Source of the DNA: an uncultured Hyphomicrobiales bacterium
GTDB lineage: Bacteria; Pseudomonadota; Alphaproteobacteria; Rhizobiales; Beijerinckiaceae
Reading direction: 5' to 3'
Assembly (NCBI GenBank): GCA_903847605.1
Contig: CAINED010000024.1
Coordinates: forward strand, 1 to 64,000
DNA: 64,000 nt
Shown here: in pieces, positions 44,881-54,506 of the stretch
Layout: each line of letters opens with the position of its first letter
How positions within the stretch are numbered: position 1 is the first letter of the stretch
Notes under the pieces: generated by a model
The model's database searches: none
Told to the model about the DNA's origin: nothing
Seen by the model: the letters and a program-made list of their open reading frames with translations, nothing else
Position numbers and translations under genes: made by a program

Positions 44881-45240
44881 TCACTGCCGCCGCAAAGCTG
44901 CCCTGGGAATATCGGGTTTGTCCGAAGGTGCGCGCGGCGCAGCGTCGGCCAGATTATCGAAGGCCAGGCCGGCGGCCGCGCCATCGCGCCATGCAATGCG
45001 AGCTTGCGCCTCCAGCTTGCGGTTTGCGACACGGACGCGAAATCGCTCGGGCAGTTTGAAGTTGGCTTCAAGATGCACACGCGCGCCATGTTCGGACACA
45101 TCGCGCAGCACACAGCCCAGACTTTCAAAATAATCGTTCAGGACGATTTCTCCGCCCCAATAGACGCGCTTGCGTTCGCTACTGCGCCGTTCGATTCCCG
45201 TATGCTCGCCCAAGTCGGCCCCCTTCGCTGCCACACTCAA
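44881..45240 (-). CDS. Single-domain PilZ protein
   Basis: A PilZ-domain protein of 110-119 residues predicted to bind cyclic di-GMP. The two ligand motifs are visible: an arginine-rich IERRSSERKRVYW and the (D/N)xSxxG signature DVSEHGARV, followed by a beta-barrel strand HLEANFKLPERFRVRV. The start is uncertain: TTG 45240 gives 119 residues, while TTG 45213 has a better Shine-Dalgarno (AAGGGGG). No effector domain is attached, so it probably acts by protein contact. It stands alone between the RatA and VOC genes. Confidence 0.8.
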   Translation of the reverse strand: MSVAAKGADLGEHTGIERRSSERKRVYWGGEIVLNDYFESLGCVLRDVSEHGARVHLEANFKLPERFRVRVANRKLEAQARIAWRDGAAAGLAFDNLADAAPRAPSDKPDIPRAALRRQ

Positions 45241-45323
45241 GCTAGCGCAAGCGAAACCGCGGCCGAAGCGAAACTCTATTTTAACCTCAACGGAAAAGGT
45301 TAAGGGCCCGGTGAGCGACCGGA

Positions 45324-45746
45324 TTACTTCGCGAACACCTGGCTCATGTCGGCGAAGGACTTGAACTCCAGCGCATTGCCCGAGGGATCGAGGAAAAACA
45401 TCGTCGCCTGCTCGCCGGTCTCGCCCTTGAAGCGCACGTAAGGCTCGATGATGAACTTGGTGCCTGCCGCCGTCAGCTTGTCAGCCAGCTTCTGCCACTC
45501 GTTCATGGGCAGGATGGCCCCGAAGTGGCGGACAGGAACCTGATGCCCGTCGACATCGCTCGTCGCCTTGTGGCCGATTTCGGCAGGCGCGTGATGGGCG
45601 ACGATCTGGTGGCCGTAAAAATCGAAATCGACCCAGTGTTCGGCGCTGCGCCCTTCCGGGCAGCCCAGCAGGTCTCCATAAAACCTCCGAGCCTCGGCGA
45701 TGTCGCGAACGGGAAAGGCGAGATGGAAAAGCGGAATGGCGTTCAT
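45324..45746 (-). CDS. VOC-superfamily (glyoxalase-like) protein
   Basis: A 140-residue vicinal-oxygen-chelate protein. It opens with [24 protein letters not shown], has [10 protein letters not shown] in the middle, and ends with [15 protein letters not shown], where the glutamate is the usual last metal ligand. Histidines in FHLAF and VRHFGAI complete the metal site. Members include extradiol dioxygenases, lactoylglutathione lyases and antibiotic-binding proteins. Start 45746 has AAGG eight bases upstream. It lies divergent to the LLM oxidoreductase at 45923. Confidence 0.85.
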   Translation of the reverse strand: MNAIPLFHLAFPVRDIAEARRFYGDLLGCPEGRSAEHWVDFDFYGHQIVAHHAPAEIGHKATSDVDGHQVPVRHFGAILPMNEWQKLADKLTAAGTKFIIEPYVRFKGETGEQATMFFLDPSGNALEFKSFADMSQVFAK

Positions 45747-45922
45747 GGCACGGACCTTGTTGCGTGATGTCACGCCCATATGCCCTGCCCGCTTCTCCTG
45801 CAAGCCTTGCAAGGCTGAAATGCCCTGGCTGCGGCTCCGAAATTGCATCGGCAATGGCGCAAATGCGGCCTGCATGCTAAGCGCGCCGCAACGCAAAAGT
45901 GAAGATCTCCGGAGACGGCCGA

Positions 45923-47053
45923 ATGGATTTCTCTACGATGGTGCTGACGATGTACGTGCCTGCAGGCGCGGACAATGCGGAGGCCGACGAACGCATTCTG
46001 AACATCGCCATCGAACAGACGCTGACAGCCGCAGAGCTCGGCTTCAATCCGTGGTTCACCGAGCACCATTTCCGCGGGCCCTGGCATTCGAACCCGATTC
46101 AATTCGCGTCCTATATCGCGCCGCAGATTTCACCCGAGCGCTATCTCGGCTTCGGCGTGCTCTCCGTGCCCTTCTACAACCCGGTGCGGCTCGTCGAGAG
46201 CATGAACCTGCTCGACCAGTTGACGAAAGGGCGCGCGCTCTTCGGTCTCGGCAGCGGCTGGGCCGGCGCGGAGCCCGACGCAATGGGCATCGCGCCGGAG
46301 TATCACGCCAACAGCCGCGCGGCGGATGAGACGCTCGAAATCGTCCAAAGCCTCTGGAATTTTCAGACCGGCGACCAGCCCCTCGTGTACGAGACGCCAC
46401 TGTATCGCGGCACGATCCGCCGCCGCGTAACACCCGCGCCGTATCGCAGGGCGCGTCCGACCGTTATTCGCACGGCGGGCCGCGATTCCTCCGTCATCGC
46501 CGCTGCGCAAAAAGGCTGGCCGGCTTTTCTTGGCACGTTCGCCGCGGAGTCGCCGCTCGAACAGCAGATCAAACTCTACCGGCAGACGCTTGCGGCCTCC
46601 AATCACTCGCAGCAGGTCATCGAGGAATGCTTGCGCTGGTGTACCTGCGACTGGCTCGCCGTCGTTGTCGCCAATACTGATGAGGAAGCGCAGGCGCTGG
46701 CCGCCGAAGCGCGCGCGGAACATCTCGTCTTCCGCGACGCCTATGTCGCGGCGAACGGGCCGATGCACGGGCCGGTTGTAAAGCCGAAAAAGGAAGTTTC
46801 GAACCAGAAGGCCTATCTCGCCGGCGGCGACATGATCGAACTGATCGCAGGCAATCCTGATACGGTGGCAAAGCGCGTGCAGGAACTGGCGGACACCGGG
46901 ATCAATCATCTACTCGTGCGCTTCCTCGGCGAATGGCCTGGCAAGACACGCTATATTTCCGAACAGTCGATGCGCCTGTTCTCGCAACATGTTGCGCCGC
47001 GCTTTCGCGATCTCGCTCCGCCGAAGACGCTTATGCCACTGGCGGCCGAGTAA
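45923..47053 (+). CDS. LLM-class flavin-dependent oxidoreductase
   Basis: A 376-residue luciferase-like flavin oxidoreductase. It has the N-terminal [15 protein letters not shown] strand, [15 protein letters not shown] with the EHH motif, and [27 protein letters not shown] 45923 is preferred to a GTG at 45899 because GGAGA lies seven bases before it. It belongs to the same broad family as the gene at 11099 but is clearly diverged from it. It is divergent from the VOC gene; together they look like a small accessory oxidation unit between the RatA gene and lipA. The substrate and cofactor (FMN or F420) are unresolved. Confidence 0.87.
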   Translation: MDFSTMVLTMYVPAGADNAEADERILNIAIEQTLTAAELGFNPWFTEHHFRGPWHSNPIQFASYIAPQISPERYLGFGVLSVPFYNPVRLVESMNLLDQLTKGRALFGLGSGWAGAEPDAMGIAPEYHANSRAADETLEIVQSLWNFQTGDQPLVYETPLYRGTIRRRVTPAPYRRARPTVIRTAGRDSSVIAAAQKGWPAFLGTFAAESPLEQQIKLYRQTLAASNHSQQVIEECLRWCTCDWLAVVVANTDEEAQALAAEARAEHLVFRDAYVAANGPMHGPVVKPKKEVSNQKAYLAGGDMIELIAGNPDTVAKRVQELADTGINHLLVRFLGEWPGKTRYISEQSMRLFSQHVAPRFRDLAPPKTLMPLAAE

Positions 47054-47136
47054 GGTGCGCCACAGGGCCAGTGAACATCTTTACCTCTGCGATATGACGA
47101 ACCAGGCAAATTCGTTGCGAATATAGGAAGCAGTGG

Positions 47137-47325
47137 ATGCTTGAGTGGACCGACTTCATCTGGATATTAAGCCCGTTGATCGTAGTTGCCGCCATTTTCG
47201 GAGGGCTTCACTGGACAAAGGCTTCGACAGAAGACACCTCGGTGTTGAAAGGGGCTGGCGGCGGAGAAAACTCGGCTTCTCCGCCACCCGCGCCCGCAAG
47301 ATATGAAGGCGGCGGCGACGGCTAG
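47137..47325 (+). CDS. Small single-pass membrane protein
   Basis: A 62-residue protein not recognised as a known family. Residues about 6-26 form one hydrophobic segment (FIWILSPLIVVAAIFGGLHW). The tail is polar and rich in Gly, Ser and Pro. AGGAAG lies seven bases upstream of the ATG, which supports translation. It follows the LLM gene by 83 bases on the same strand and converges with the dehydrogenase gene at 47347. It could be real or a chance frame. Confidence 0.5.
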   Translation: MLEWTDFIWILSPLIVVAAIFGGLHWTKASTEDTSVLKGAGGGENSASPPPAPARYEGGGDG

Positions 47326-47346
47326 AGCATCGCTCGAAGGTCTCGA

Positions 47347-48237
47347 CTAATCCTTCACCTGCTTCTGCCTGCCATAAAGCAAATCATAGACCTCGCAGGC
47401 GATGCCGGTCGCTTCATAACCGTCGCGGCCCGTCGCCTGCGCAATGGCGAACATCTGCTCGGCGAGACTGACGAAGGGCATGGGCACTTCCATAGTGCGC
47501 GCCATATCGAGGCCGAAGCCGACATCCTTGGGCATCCATGACTTGCGCGGCTTGAACTTGTGGCTGACGACGATCTCCATGATGCGCCGCGTCGCGACCG
47601 AATCCTGCTGCGAATTGCGCAGGATGCTCTGAAAAGCCTGCGCATCGACGCCGCCCTTGCCAAGCCACGAACAGATTTCGACGACGCTCATGTGCTGAAC
47701 TGCTGCGAGCATTGCCATCGCATTCTTGACGAGTTTGGCGCTGCCGAGTTCGCCGACATGCAGGATCGACTTGCCCATCGGCTTCAGGATCGGCTGCACG
47801 TCATCGAAGACCTGCTTCGATCCACTGAGCCAGAGCGCAAGTTCGCCCGCTGCCGCAACCTCTTCCACGCCGCCCGCGGAGGCGTCGACCACGGCCCAGC
47901 CTTTCGCAATCAGCTGCGAACCGGCGGCGACGATCGTGTCCTTGTCGATGCTGCTGAAGTCGATCCAGAGCTTCGCGCCCGAGGTTGCCGAGGAAAGCCC
48001 GTTCTCGCCGAGCGCCACGGCAGTCACGGCCGCATTGTTCGGCAACATCGAAAGAACGATGTCACAGGCCTCGGCGACAGCCCTGGGGCTGGCCGCGAAC
48101 TTCGCGCCCTTGCTCTCGAGCTGCTGGGCCTGTTCGCGCCTGAGATCGTTGACGACGAGGCTATAGCCCGCCTTGATGAGATTGGCGGCCATGCCATTGC
48201 CCATGCCGCCGGTGCCGATGAAACCGATTGTCTTCAT
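47347..48237 (-). CDS. 3-hydroxyisobutyrate dehydrogenase-family oxidoreductase
   Basis: A 296-residue beta-hydroxyacid dehydrogenase. The Rossmann opening is MKTIGFIGTGGMGNGMAANL, the substrate loop is DASAGGVEEVAAAG, and the catalytic lysine is in SAKLVKNAMAML. Asp31 after strand 2 (VVNDLRR) favours NAD, although the following arginines would also fit NADP. Members oxidise 3-hydroxyisobutyrate, tartronate semialdehyde or related acids. It lies between the plus-strand accessory pair and lipA, with no operon partner. Confidence 0.87.
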   Translation of the reverse strand: MKTIGFIGTGGMGNGMAANLIKAGYSLVVNDLRREQAQQLESKGAKFAASPRAVAEACDIVLSMLPNNAAVTAVALGENGLSSATSGAKLWIDFSSIDKDTIVAAGSQLIAKGWAVVDASAGGVEEVAAAGELALWLSGSKQVFDDVQPILKPMGKSILHVGELGSAKLVKNAMAMLAAVQHMSVVEICSWLGKGGVDAQAFQSILRNSQQDSVATRRIMEIVVSHKFKPRKSWMPKDVGFGLDMARTMEVPMPFVSLAEQMFAIAQATGRDGYEATGIACEVYDLLYGRQKQVKD

Positions 48238-48308
48238 GTCGTCCCCCTATTGGACCAGCGCTTCCCGCGCTGTGTCTTGTTGTTCGTTCATAGGCCGCGG
48301 AAGCCGGC

Positions 48309-49286
48309 TCACCGTCCCAGCTTCGCAAACCTTGCCGCTTTGAGTTTCGCGAAATCCTCGCCCGCATGATGCGACGAACGCGTCAGCGGCGTCGCCGAAA
48401 CAAGCAGAAAGCCCTTGGTCATCGCGACCGTTTCGTAGGCCTTGAACTCGTCCGGCGTCACGAAACTCTTCACGGGATGATGCTTGCGTGTCGGCTGCAG
48501 ATACTGGCCGATGGTGAGGAAATCGACATCCGCCGAGCGCAGGTCGTCCATGAGCTGCAGCACTTCCTCGCGCTCTTCGCCGAGGCCCACCATGATGCCG
48601 GACTTTGTGAAGATCGTCGGGTCGAGTTCCTTCACCCGCTGCAATAGCCTGATGGAGTGGAAGTACCGCGCGCCCGGCCGCACCCGCAGGTAATTCGAAG
48701 GCACGGTTTCCAGATTGTGGTTGAAGACATCCGGCCGCGCGGCGACGACGACTTCGAGTGCGCCGTCCTTGCGCAAAAAGTCGGGCGTCAGAATTTCAAC
48801 GGTCGTGCCGGGCGATGCCTTGCGGATGGCGTTGATCGTATCGGCAAAATGTTGCGCGCCGCCATCGGCGAGATCGTCGCGATCCACCGAGGTAATGACG
48901 ACATGCGAAAGACCCAGTTTGGCGACGCTGTCGGCGACATGCTCGGGCTCCTTCGCATCGAGCGCGTCCGGCAGGCCCGTGCGCACGTTGCAGAAGGCGC
49001 AGGCGCGCGTGCAGGTGTCGCCCATGATCATGAAGGTCGCGTGCTTCTTCTCCCAGCACTCGCCGATGTTGGGGCAGCCCGCTTCCTCGCAGACTGTGAC
49101 GAGCTTGTGCTCTTTCACGATGGCGCGGGTTTCCGCATAGAGTTTCGAGCCCGGCGCCTTGACGCGGATCCAGTCGGGCTTGCGCAGCACTTCGCTGTCC
49201 GGCCTGTGCGCCTTTTCGGGATGGCGCGGGCGCGCCTCCGCCTGCTTGCGGGGATCGTTATTCAGCGTATCGACGAGCGTGGCCAT
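48309..49286 (-). CDS. lipA: Lipoyl synthase LipA
   Basis: A 325-residue radical-SAM enzyme that inserts two sulfurs into octanoyl groups on lipoyl domains. The auxiliary 4Fe-4S cluster uses Cys66, Cys71 and Cys77 ([12 protein letters not shown]). The radical-SAM cluster uses Cys92, Cys96 and Cys99 (CTRACAFC). The late serine motif [11 protein letters not shown] is present. ATG 49286 has GGAG five bases upstream. It provides the cofactor for the lipoyl-bearing PdhB and PdhC proteins encoded further along, which explains its place in this neighbourhood. Confidence 0.96.
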   Translation of the reverse strand: MATLVDTLNNDPRKQAEARPRHPEKAHRPDSEVLRKPDWIRVKAPGSKLYAETRAIVKEHKLVTVCEEAGCPNIGECWEKKHATFMIMGDTCTRACAFCNVRTGLPDALDAKEPEHVADSVAKLGLSHVVITSVDRDDLADGGAQHFADTINAIRKASPGTTVEILTPDFLRKDGALEVVVAARPDVFNHNLETVPSNYLRVRPGARYFHSIRLLQRVKELDPTIFTKSGIMVGLGEEREEVLQLMDDLRSADVDFLTIGQYLQPTRKHHPVKSFVTPDEFKAYETVAMTKGFLLVSATPLTRSSHHAGEDFAKLKAARFAKLGR

Positions 49287-49391
49287 GACGGCTCCGGGGC
49301 GCAGGAATGCGCCTGACATGATTTCCGGCCTATTTAGGGGAAAGCCGCCTCGCTTCCAAGCGCGACCGGCTCACTCCTTCGGCGTGAAGGG

Positions 49392-49676
49392 CTATTGTGG
49401 CTGCCTGCCGCGGATCGCCTGCCAGACGAGGAGCAGCAGGATCGCGCCGAGGGTGGCGACGATGAGATGTCCCAGCGTGCCGCGCACGACGATGTTCAGC
49501 ACATCGGCCAGTTGCACGCCGACGAACGAGCCGGCGACCCCGACGATGATATTGGTCAACAGGCCATGATTGGACTTCGTCACGCGCTCCGCGATCCAGC
49601 CCGCGATCGCCCCGATGATCAGCATCATGAAAAAGCCGACGCCCGGCGTGCCCAATGCGGGATAGACTTGATTCAT
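49392..49676 (-). CDS. GlsB/YeaQ/YmgE-type small stress membrane protein
   Basis: A 94-residue hydrophobic protein with three membrane helices. It has the family's glycine-rich repeats (MLIIGAIAGWIAERV, TNIIVGVAGSFVGVQLA, LIVATLGAILLLLV). It was historically labelled transglycosylase-associated; the function is unknown, with a stress link in relatives. It lies about 100 bases upstream of lipA and about 80 bases downstream of the caspase gene. Confidence 0.88.
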   Translation of the reverse strand: MNQVYPALGTPGVGFFMMLIIGAIAGWIAERVTKSNHGLLTNIIVGVAGSFVGVQLADVLNIVVRGTLGHLIVATLGAILLLLVWQAIRGRQPQ

Positions 49677-49758
49677 GATAGACTCCTATGGCGTCACGGC
49701 TAAAGCTTCGCCGATCATTGCAGAGAAAATGTGACGGGCCAAATTCTGGCCGGGGAGA

Positions 49759-52700
49759 TCATTTCATCTTCGCGAGCAATTCCTTCGCCTTCGCGCTTCC
49801 AAGGCCCGACGCAAGTTGCAAAAGGCGGCGCGCCTCGGGCAATTCGCGCTGGCCGAAAGTGCCGGCATTGAGCGCTTCGGCGAGATAGACGATGGCGCCG
49901 ACATTCTGCTTGCTGGCGCTCGTTTCGAGAAGCTTGCGGGCGCGCTGGAGATCACGGGTCACGCCATCGCCGAAAAGCAGGAGATGAGCGAGGTTCACTT
50001 CCGCCTGGATGATCTTGCCATTGCTGACGATCACCTCGAGCAGTTCGACGGCGCGTCCGTGATTTTTCGACAAGCCATCGCCATTGATATAAGCGACGGC
50101 CAGATCGTTGCGGGCGCTGTCGCTGCCGAAGTCCGACGCTTTCTCCAGCCACTCGAATTGCAGCTTGCGATCAACCTCGACGCCAAGTCCATGTTCGTAA
50201 AACTTGGCGATGGCCCACATAGAGTCGGGATGGCCGACTTCCGAGCCGCGCTGATACCATTCGCGCGCCTGCGTATAGAACTTCTTCTGGTCCTCGCCCT
50301 TGGCGCTCGACGCGCGTTCGCGGAAATGCGCGCCGAGATTATACATGGCGATGGCAAAGCCGTTTTCAGCCGCTTTCTCATACCATTGCGCGGCTTGCGC
50401 GGGATCGCGCGGAACGCCCCTGCCCCGGTCGTAGAGATTGCCGACCCAAAGCTGCGCGAAAGCCGATCCTTTTTCCGCAGCCAGACGGAAGACGCGCATG
50501 GCGTCGAAATAACGGCTGGATGCGACGTAGGCCCGCCCGAGTTGATTGGCGTAACGCAAGGTATTCGGCGACCTCGCCAGGGCCTGCTCGCAGGCCGCCA
50601 CGGCTTTTGCCGTATCGACTTGCGCCGCAGCAGGAACCACAACCGAGCGGAGCGGGTCGTCGTTATCCCCTGCCGTGCGGTCGCAGGTCTCGCCCGCTGC
50701 TGCGTCCGTCATCGCAGCGCCGGTCATGGATGTCAGCATGGATTTGGCGACGGAATTTCCGGCGGCCGCAGCCTTTTCCACCCACCGCCGCGCGCCCGGC
50801 TCGTCCGTTTCGCCGAACGCCCCGGCGAGGAGCGCCTGCGCCAGCGTTACCATGGCTTCGGGCACGTCGGCGCCTGCGGCCTGCTCGAGCAAGCCCTTCG
50901 CCTTTTCCATTTCGCGCGCGCCGCCGAAGCCGGAAATATAAAGCTGCGCGAGACTTTGCATGGCGCGCGTGTCGTTTGCCGCCGCCGCCTGCGCATACCA
51001 TTGACGCGCCAGCGCGTAGTTGCGCACGATGCCTCGGCCATTTTCGTAGATATCGCCGAGCAGTCGCATGGCTTCTGCGTCGTCTTTTGCCGCCGCTTTT
51101 TCGAGCCAGATGCGCGCCTGTACGTAGTCCCGCCGCACGCCGGTCCCGTTGTAGTAGGTCCGTCCCAGCATGCGCATCGACAGGCCGTGGCCCGCCTCGG
51201 CAGCTTCCTCGTACCACCGCCGCGCCAGAGGGTGACCGATCTTCACGCCATCGCCCTGCTGCAGGGCGAGCGCAAGATTGAACATCGCATCGGGCGACCC
51301 GAGCTGCGCGGCCTTTTCGAACCAGTCGGCCCCCAGCGTCGAGTTCTTGGCGACGCTCAATCCGCGCGCATGGATATTGCCAACCCAGAGAGCGGCATAG
51401 GCCGCGCCCTTTCCCGCAGCCGTCTCGAAGACCCGCAGCGCATCCCCGTAGCGGTCGTCCTGGATATAGAGCACGCCAAGCTGGTTCTGATAACGAAGCA
51501 TATCCGGATTTTCACGCACCGCCGCCTCGCAGGCCGGAATGCCCTTGGCGGTGTTGAGGCTGAGCGGCGGCTTCACATTTGCCGGGCGCAGAGGATCGGT
51601 CTGCCGCGCCGCGAGCCGGTCGCAGGCCTCGCCCGAAGTTTCGGGCCGGTCGAGCCGCGCAAGCTGCTCGCGCGAAAGCTCATCGTCGGTGTCGACTCCG
51701 CGTTGCAGCCACTTGCGGGCCTCTACCTTGTCCGGCTGGCCGAAGATGCCTTCTTCGAGCCACTGGGCGAGAATGCGTATGGAAACCACATCGTCGTGAC
51801 GTGCCGCCTGCTCGAGATGCTTGCGGGCGAGCGCAAAGTCTTTTTCGACGCCCTCACCATAAGCATAGAGCAGCGCGAGACCGAGATGGCCGCTGCTGTG
51901 ATTCAGACGAACGGCGCGCTCGAACCATTCGCGCGCACGCTGGTAGTCGCGCGGGAAACCACCGTTGCCCTCGCGGAACATCGCGCCGATATGGCCCATC
52001 GCGGCCGCATCGCCCGCCGCAGCGGCCCGATCGAAGAGGCGGCGCGCTTCCTCGAAGTCGCGTGGACCGGCAATGCCAAACTGATGATAAAATCCGAGCG
52101 CCGTCAGCGCCGTCGGCTCTTCGGTCGCTGCCGCCTTGACGAGAATTTCCCGGGCCTTGGCGCTGTCGATCTCGCCGCCCCAGCCCTCATTATAGGCCTG
52201 CGCCACGGAGACGAGCGTCGAAGGCTCGTTCATGGCCAGCGCGCGCGTGTACCACTGGCGAGCCGCCGCCTGATCACGGGGCACGCCGATACCCTTGCCC
52301 ACGATATAAGCGACATTGGTCATTGCCATGGGCACGCCGAGCCGCGCGCCCTTCTCGCTCCACAGCAACGCCGCCTTGTAGTCGCGCGCGACGCCGCCCC
52401 AGCCGCGATAATAGAGAAAGCCCATGTCGGCAGTGGCGAAGGCTGCGCCGCGCTCGGCGGCGTCGCGGTAAATGCGCACGGCGTCTTCCTCGCGCCGCGC
52501 AGCGAGATAGGCGCGCCCGAGCTGGTTCGCATAGCGCAACACGCCGGGCGAGGCGGCAACCGCCTTTTCGCAGGCGGGAATGGCGCGCTCCCAGTCGACA
52601 TTCTTGACCGGAGGTACGTCCTTGCGGCGAAGGGGATCAAGCTGCGAAGTCGCGAGCCGGTCGCACATCTCGCCATCGGTATTCGCAGGCTTTGCCGGTG

Positions 52701-53649
52701 TGTTGGGCGCGGGCGCGCGCTGCGGACCGCCTTCCCTCGTCTGCGCAAGGCTGCGCGCCTGTGCGCTGTTGCCGGGCGCGAGCGAGGCCTGCTGGATCGG
52801 TTGCTCCACGGGTTCGCCGGCAAGATAGATCGGCCTGATGAGCGAACTGTTTTCCCATGGCACCTGCCTGCTCTCCGTGGCGCGGATCACATCGAAGCGC
52901 ACCTTCATCATCAGCCTGCCGAAGTCGAGGCCGGGTTCATGGATGTGGTTCAGAAGCGCTCGCGAGAAGGGGGAATTCCTGCCGTCGCCGTCGGAGGCGA
53001 CATTGCCGGGGTCGGTCGCAAAGACAATAATAGTACCGAGAGAGCTTTTGATTTCCGCAAGCCCGCCGAATGGATTTTTCGTTGCACGCGTCGCGGGTCC
53101 CGCCAAAGTCTTGGCGAAGGGATTGTCGCGGCAGGCGTCCATGATGATGATGCTGACCCTTTCGGGCCCGCGCATCTGCTGCATGATCGCATCGAGATCG
53201 ACGGCTTCGAGCTTCACATCCTCTGCAGAGTCGATCTTCGCGTCGATGGGCAGAATATAGTTGCGGCCGTCGACCTGCATGCCGTGGCCGGCGTAATAGA
53301 GCAGCGCCAGCGACGCCTTCTGGAGTTTGGCGCGGAATTCGCGCGAGCGGCGCTCGATGCCGCGCTTGTCGAGATCGGACGTTTCGATGACATCGAAACC
53401 GAGTTTGCGCAGGGCCGCTGCGACATCGGCGGCGTCGTTCACGGGATTGGTGAGGGGCTTTTCGGGATAGGCCGAATTGCCGATGACTAGCGCGACTTTG
53501 TCGGAGGCGTATGCAAACGTGCCGGCCGACAACAAAAATAGCGCGTCAAAGAGTGCGAGGATTATGCTGCTCGCCTTCTTGCGCAAATTCTGTCGCGCCC
53601 TGACCGGGCGCAACAGGCGCAAAAAGTGCGTCATCCTCGGCACGTTCAT
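49759..53649 (-). CDS. Secreted caspase-fold (peptidase C14) protein with three TPR/SEL1 modules
   Basis: A 1296-residue protein. A signal or anchor segment (about 25-48, ending AYAS) suggests export. The caspase p20-like domain (about 50-280) keeps the dyad: His122 in YYAGHGMQ and Cys173 in MDACRDNP. A Pro/Ala/Gln linker follows. Three homologous modules then begin near 326, 673 and 986, each opening CDR-A...DPLR and continuing ACE-A...LRY-NQLG with a TPR-like helix pair and about six to seven SEL1 repeats. Cysteine pairs 329/360, 676/707 and 989/1020 all have spacing 31. The ATG overlaps the upstream caspase-like gene by four bases. It is probably a periplasmic protease or regulator; its target is unknown. 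Confidence 0.9.
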   Translation of the reverse strand: MNVPRMTHFLRLLRPVRARQNLRKKASSIILALFDALFLLSAGTFAYASDKVALVIGNSAYPEKPLTNPVNDAADVAAALRKLGFDVIETSDLDKRGIERRSREFRAKLQKASLALLYYAGHGMQVDGRNYILPIDAKIDSAEDVKLEAVDLDAIMQQMRGPERVSIIIMDACRDNPFAKTLAGPATRATKNPFGGLAEIKSSLGTIIVFATDPGNVASDGDGRNSPFSRALLNHIHEPGLDFGRLMMKVRFDVIRATESRQVPWENSSLIRPIYLAGEPVEQPIQQASLAPGNSAQARSLAQTREGGPQRAPAPNTPAKPANTDGEMCDRLATSQLDPLRRKDVPPVKNVDWERAIPACEKAVAASPGVLRYANQLGRAYLAARREEDAVRIYRDAAERGAAFATADMGFLYYRGWGGVARDYKAALLWSEKGARLGVPMAMTNVAYIVGKGIGVPRDQAAARQWYTRALAMNEPSTLVSVAQAYNEGWGGEIDSAKAREILVKAAATEEPTALTALGFYHQFGIAGPRDFEEARRLFDRAAAAGDAAAMGHIGAMFREGNGGFPRDYQRAREWFERAVRLNHSSGHLGLALLYAYGEGVEKDFALARKHLEQAARHDDVVSIRILAQWLEEGIFGQPDKVEARKWLQRGVDTDDELSREQLARLDRPETSGEACDRLAARQTDPLRPANVKPPLSLNTAKGIPACEAAVRENPDMLRYQNQLGVLYIQDDRYGDALRVFETAAGKGAAYAALWVGNIHARGLSVAKNSTLGADWFEKAAQLGSPDAMFNLALALQQGDGVKIGHPLARRWYEEAAEAGHGLSMRMLGRTYYNGTGVRRDYVQARIWLEKAAAKDDAEAMRLLGDIYENGRGIVRNYALARQWYAQAAAANDTRAMQSLAQLYISGFGGAREMEKAKGLLEQAAGADVPEAMVTLAQALLAGAFGETDEPGARRWVEKAAAAGNSVAKSMLTSMTGAAMTDAAAGETCDRTAGDNDDPLRSVVVPAAAQVDTAKAVAACEQALARSPNTLRYANQLGRAYVASSRYFDAMRVFRLAAEKGSAFAQLWVGNLYDRGRGVPRDPAQAAQWYEKAAENGFAIAMYNLGAHFRERASSAKGEDQKKFYTQAREWYQRGSEVGHPDSMWAIAKFYEHGLGVEVDRKLQFEWLEKASDFGSDSARNDLAVAYINGDGLSKNHGRAVELLEVIVSNGKIIQAEVNLAHLLLFGDGVTRDLQRARKLLETSASKQNVGAIVYLAEALNAGTFGQRELPEARRLLQLASGLGSAKAKELLAKMK

Positions 53650-54428
53650 TCTCCGGCCAGATAGACTGGAAGCAAGAGACGACTCGCTTCCTGCACAAGC
53701 ACTTTGCCGCCTGTCGCTCTAAGCACGTCGAACCGAATCGGCTTAAAAGCCAGCGAGATGTCGACGCCGCGTTCGGGGAAACGGCTTAGAATAGCACGGG
53801 TCAGAGAACTGTTGCGTTGCCCCGCCTCCTCAGAATGTTCCACGTCCGATGCAATCACGATTGCATGGAGCCTTACCACATTCAAAGTCGACAGCGGAAA
53901 GCCTGGCGCCAAAGCCCGGCTTGCGCCATGGAGGTTGATGTCGAGCGACTGAAATTTCGTCGTACGCGACGCATCTAGGATTACAACATGGGCGCGGCCA
54001 TCTTTAGCTGCACTCCATGCGCCCATGCGAGCGAGCACCACGCTCAATGGCAGGCCGCTGCCCAGCAATGCGTTCTTGCTTTCAATGGAAGCATCCACCG
54101 GCAGAAGGTGCTGGTCGAGAGAATGGCCCGAAAAATAGAAAAGCGCGAGCGTCGACTTGTCAGCCTCCTCAAGGAAGCGCTCGAATGCCTTCGCAAGCGC
54201 CGGACCTGCCAGATCCCGAGAGATCAAAACCCTGAAACCGGCTTCTCCCAGACGCCTCGCGACATCGTCAGCATCGGCAATAGCCGTCGGAACCGGCGTC
54301 TCGAATTTGTAGCCGCCATTGCCGATGACGAGAGCGAGCTTGTCGGAAGCATGCGCAGACATTCCGGCCGCAAGGGCAGCGGCCAGCAATAACGAACGAA
54401 ATACCACACGGATCGTCGGAAATGACAC
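53646..54428 (-). CDS. Secreted caspase-like protein with Ser in place of the catalytic Cys (pseudocaspase)
   Basis: A 260-residue exported caspase-fold homologue. The signal peptide (about 1-27, ending SAHAS) is followed by DKLALVIGNGGY, parallel to DKVALVIGNSAY in the downstream protein. His102 is kept in YFSGHSLDQH, but the cysteine position reads ILDASRTTK, Ser154 instead of Cys. The end, RFDVLRATGGKV...LPVYLAGE, also matches the neighbour's RFDVIRATESRQ...RPIYLAGE. It lacks the SEL1 modules. It lies just upstream with a four-base ATGA overlap, so the two are probably made together. Likely an inactive partner or regulator of the active caspase. Confidence 0.85.
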   Translation of the reverse strand: MSFPTIRVVFRSLLLAAALAAGMSAHASDKLALVIGNGGYKFETPVPTAIADADDVARRLGEAGFRVLISRDLAGPALAKAFERFLEEADKSTLALFYFSGHSLDQHLLPVDASIESKNALLGSGLPLSVVLARMGAWSAAKDGRAHVVILDASRTTKFQSLDINLHGASRALAPGFPLSTLNVVRLHAIVIASDVEHSEEAGQRNSSLTRAILSRFPERGVDISLAFKPIRFDVLRATGGKVLVQEASRLLLPVYLAGE

Positions 54429-54506
54429 GGCTCGACTCCGGAACGGCCGATTATTTGCAGGGAGTTACCGATAGGGCAAGGCCTGTCGGCCAGATGTCGT
54501 CATTTG

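Noticed and set aside
49816-53490. Very long open frame on the plus strand opposite the caspase gene
   Set aside because: It is antisense to a gene with clear caspase and SEL1 motifs. High GC in third positions opens the opposite frame; its translation is Arg/His/Ala-rich with no domain.
49759-54428. Possible CRISPR-linked TPR-CHAT (type III-E) protease
   Set aside because: No CRISPR array, Cas gene or gRAMP is present, the proteins carry export signals, and the repeats are SEL1-type.
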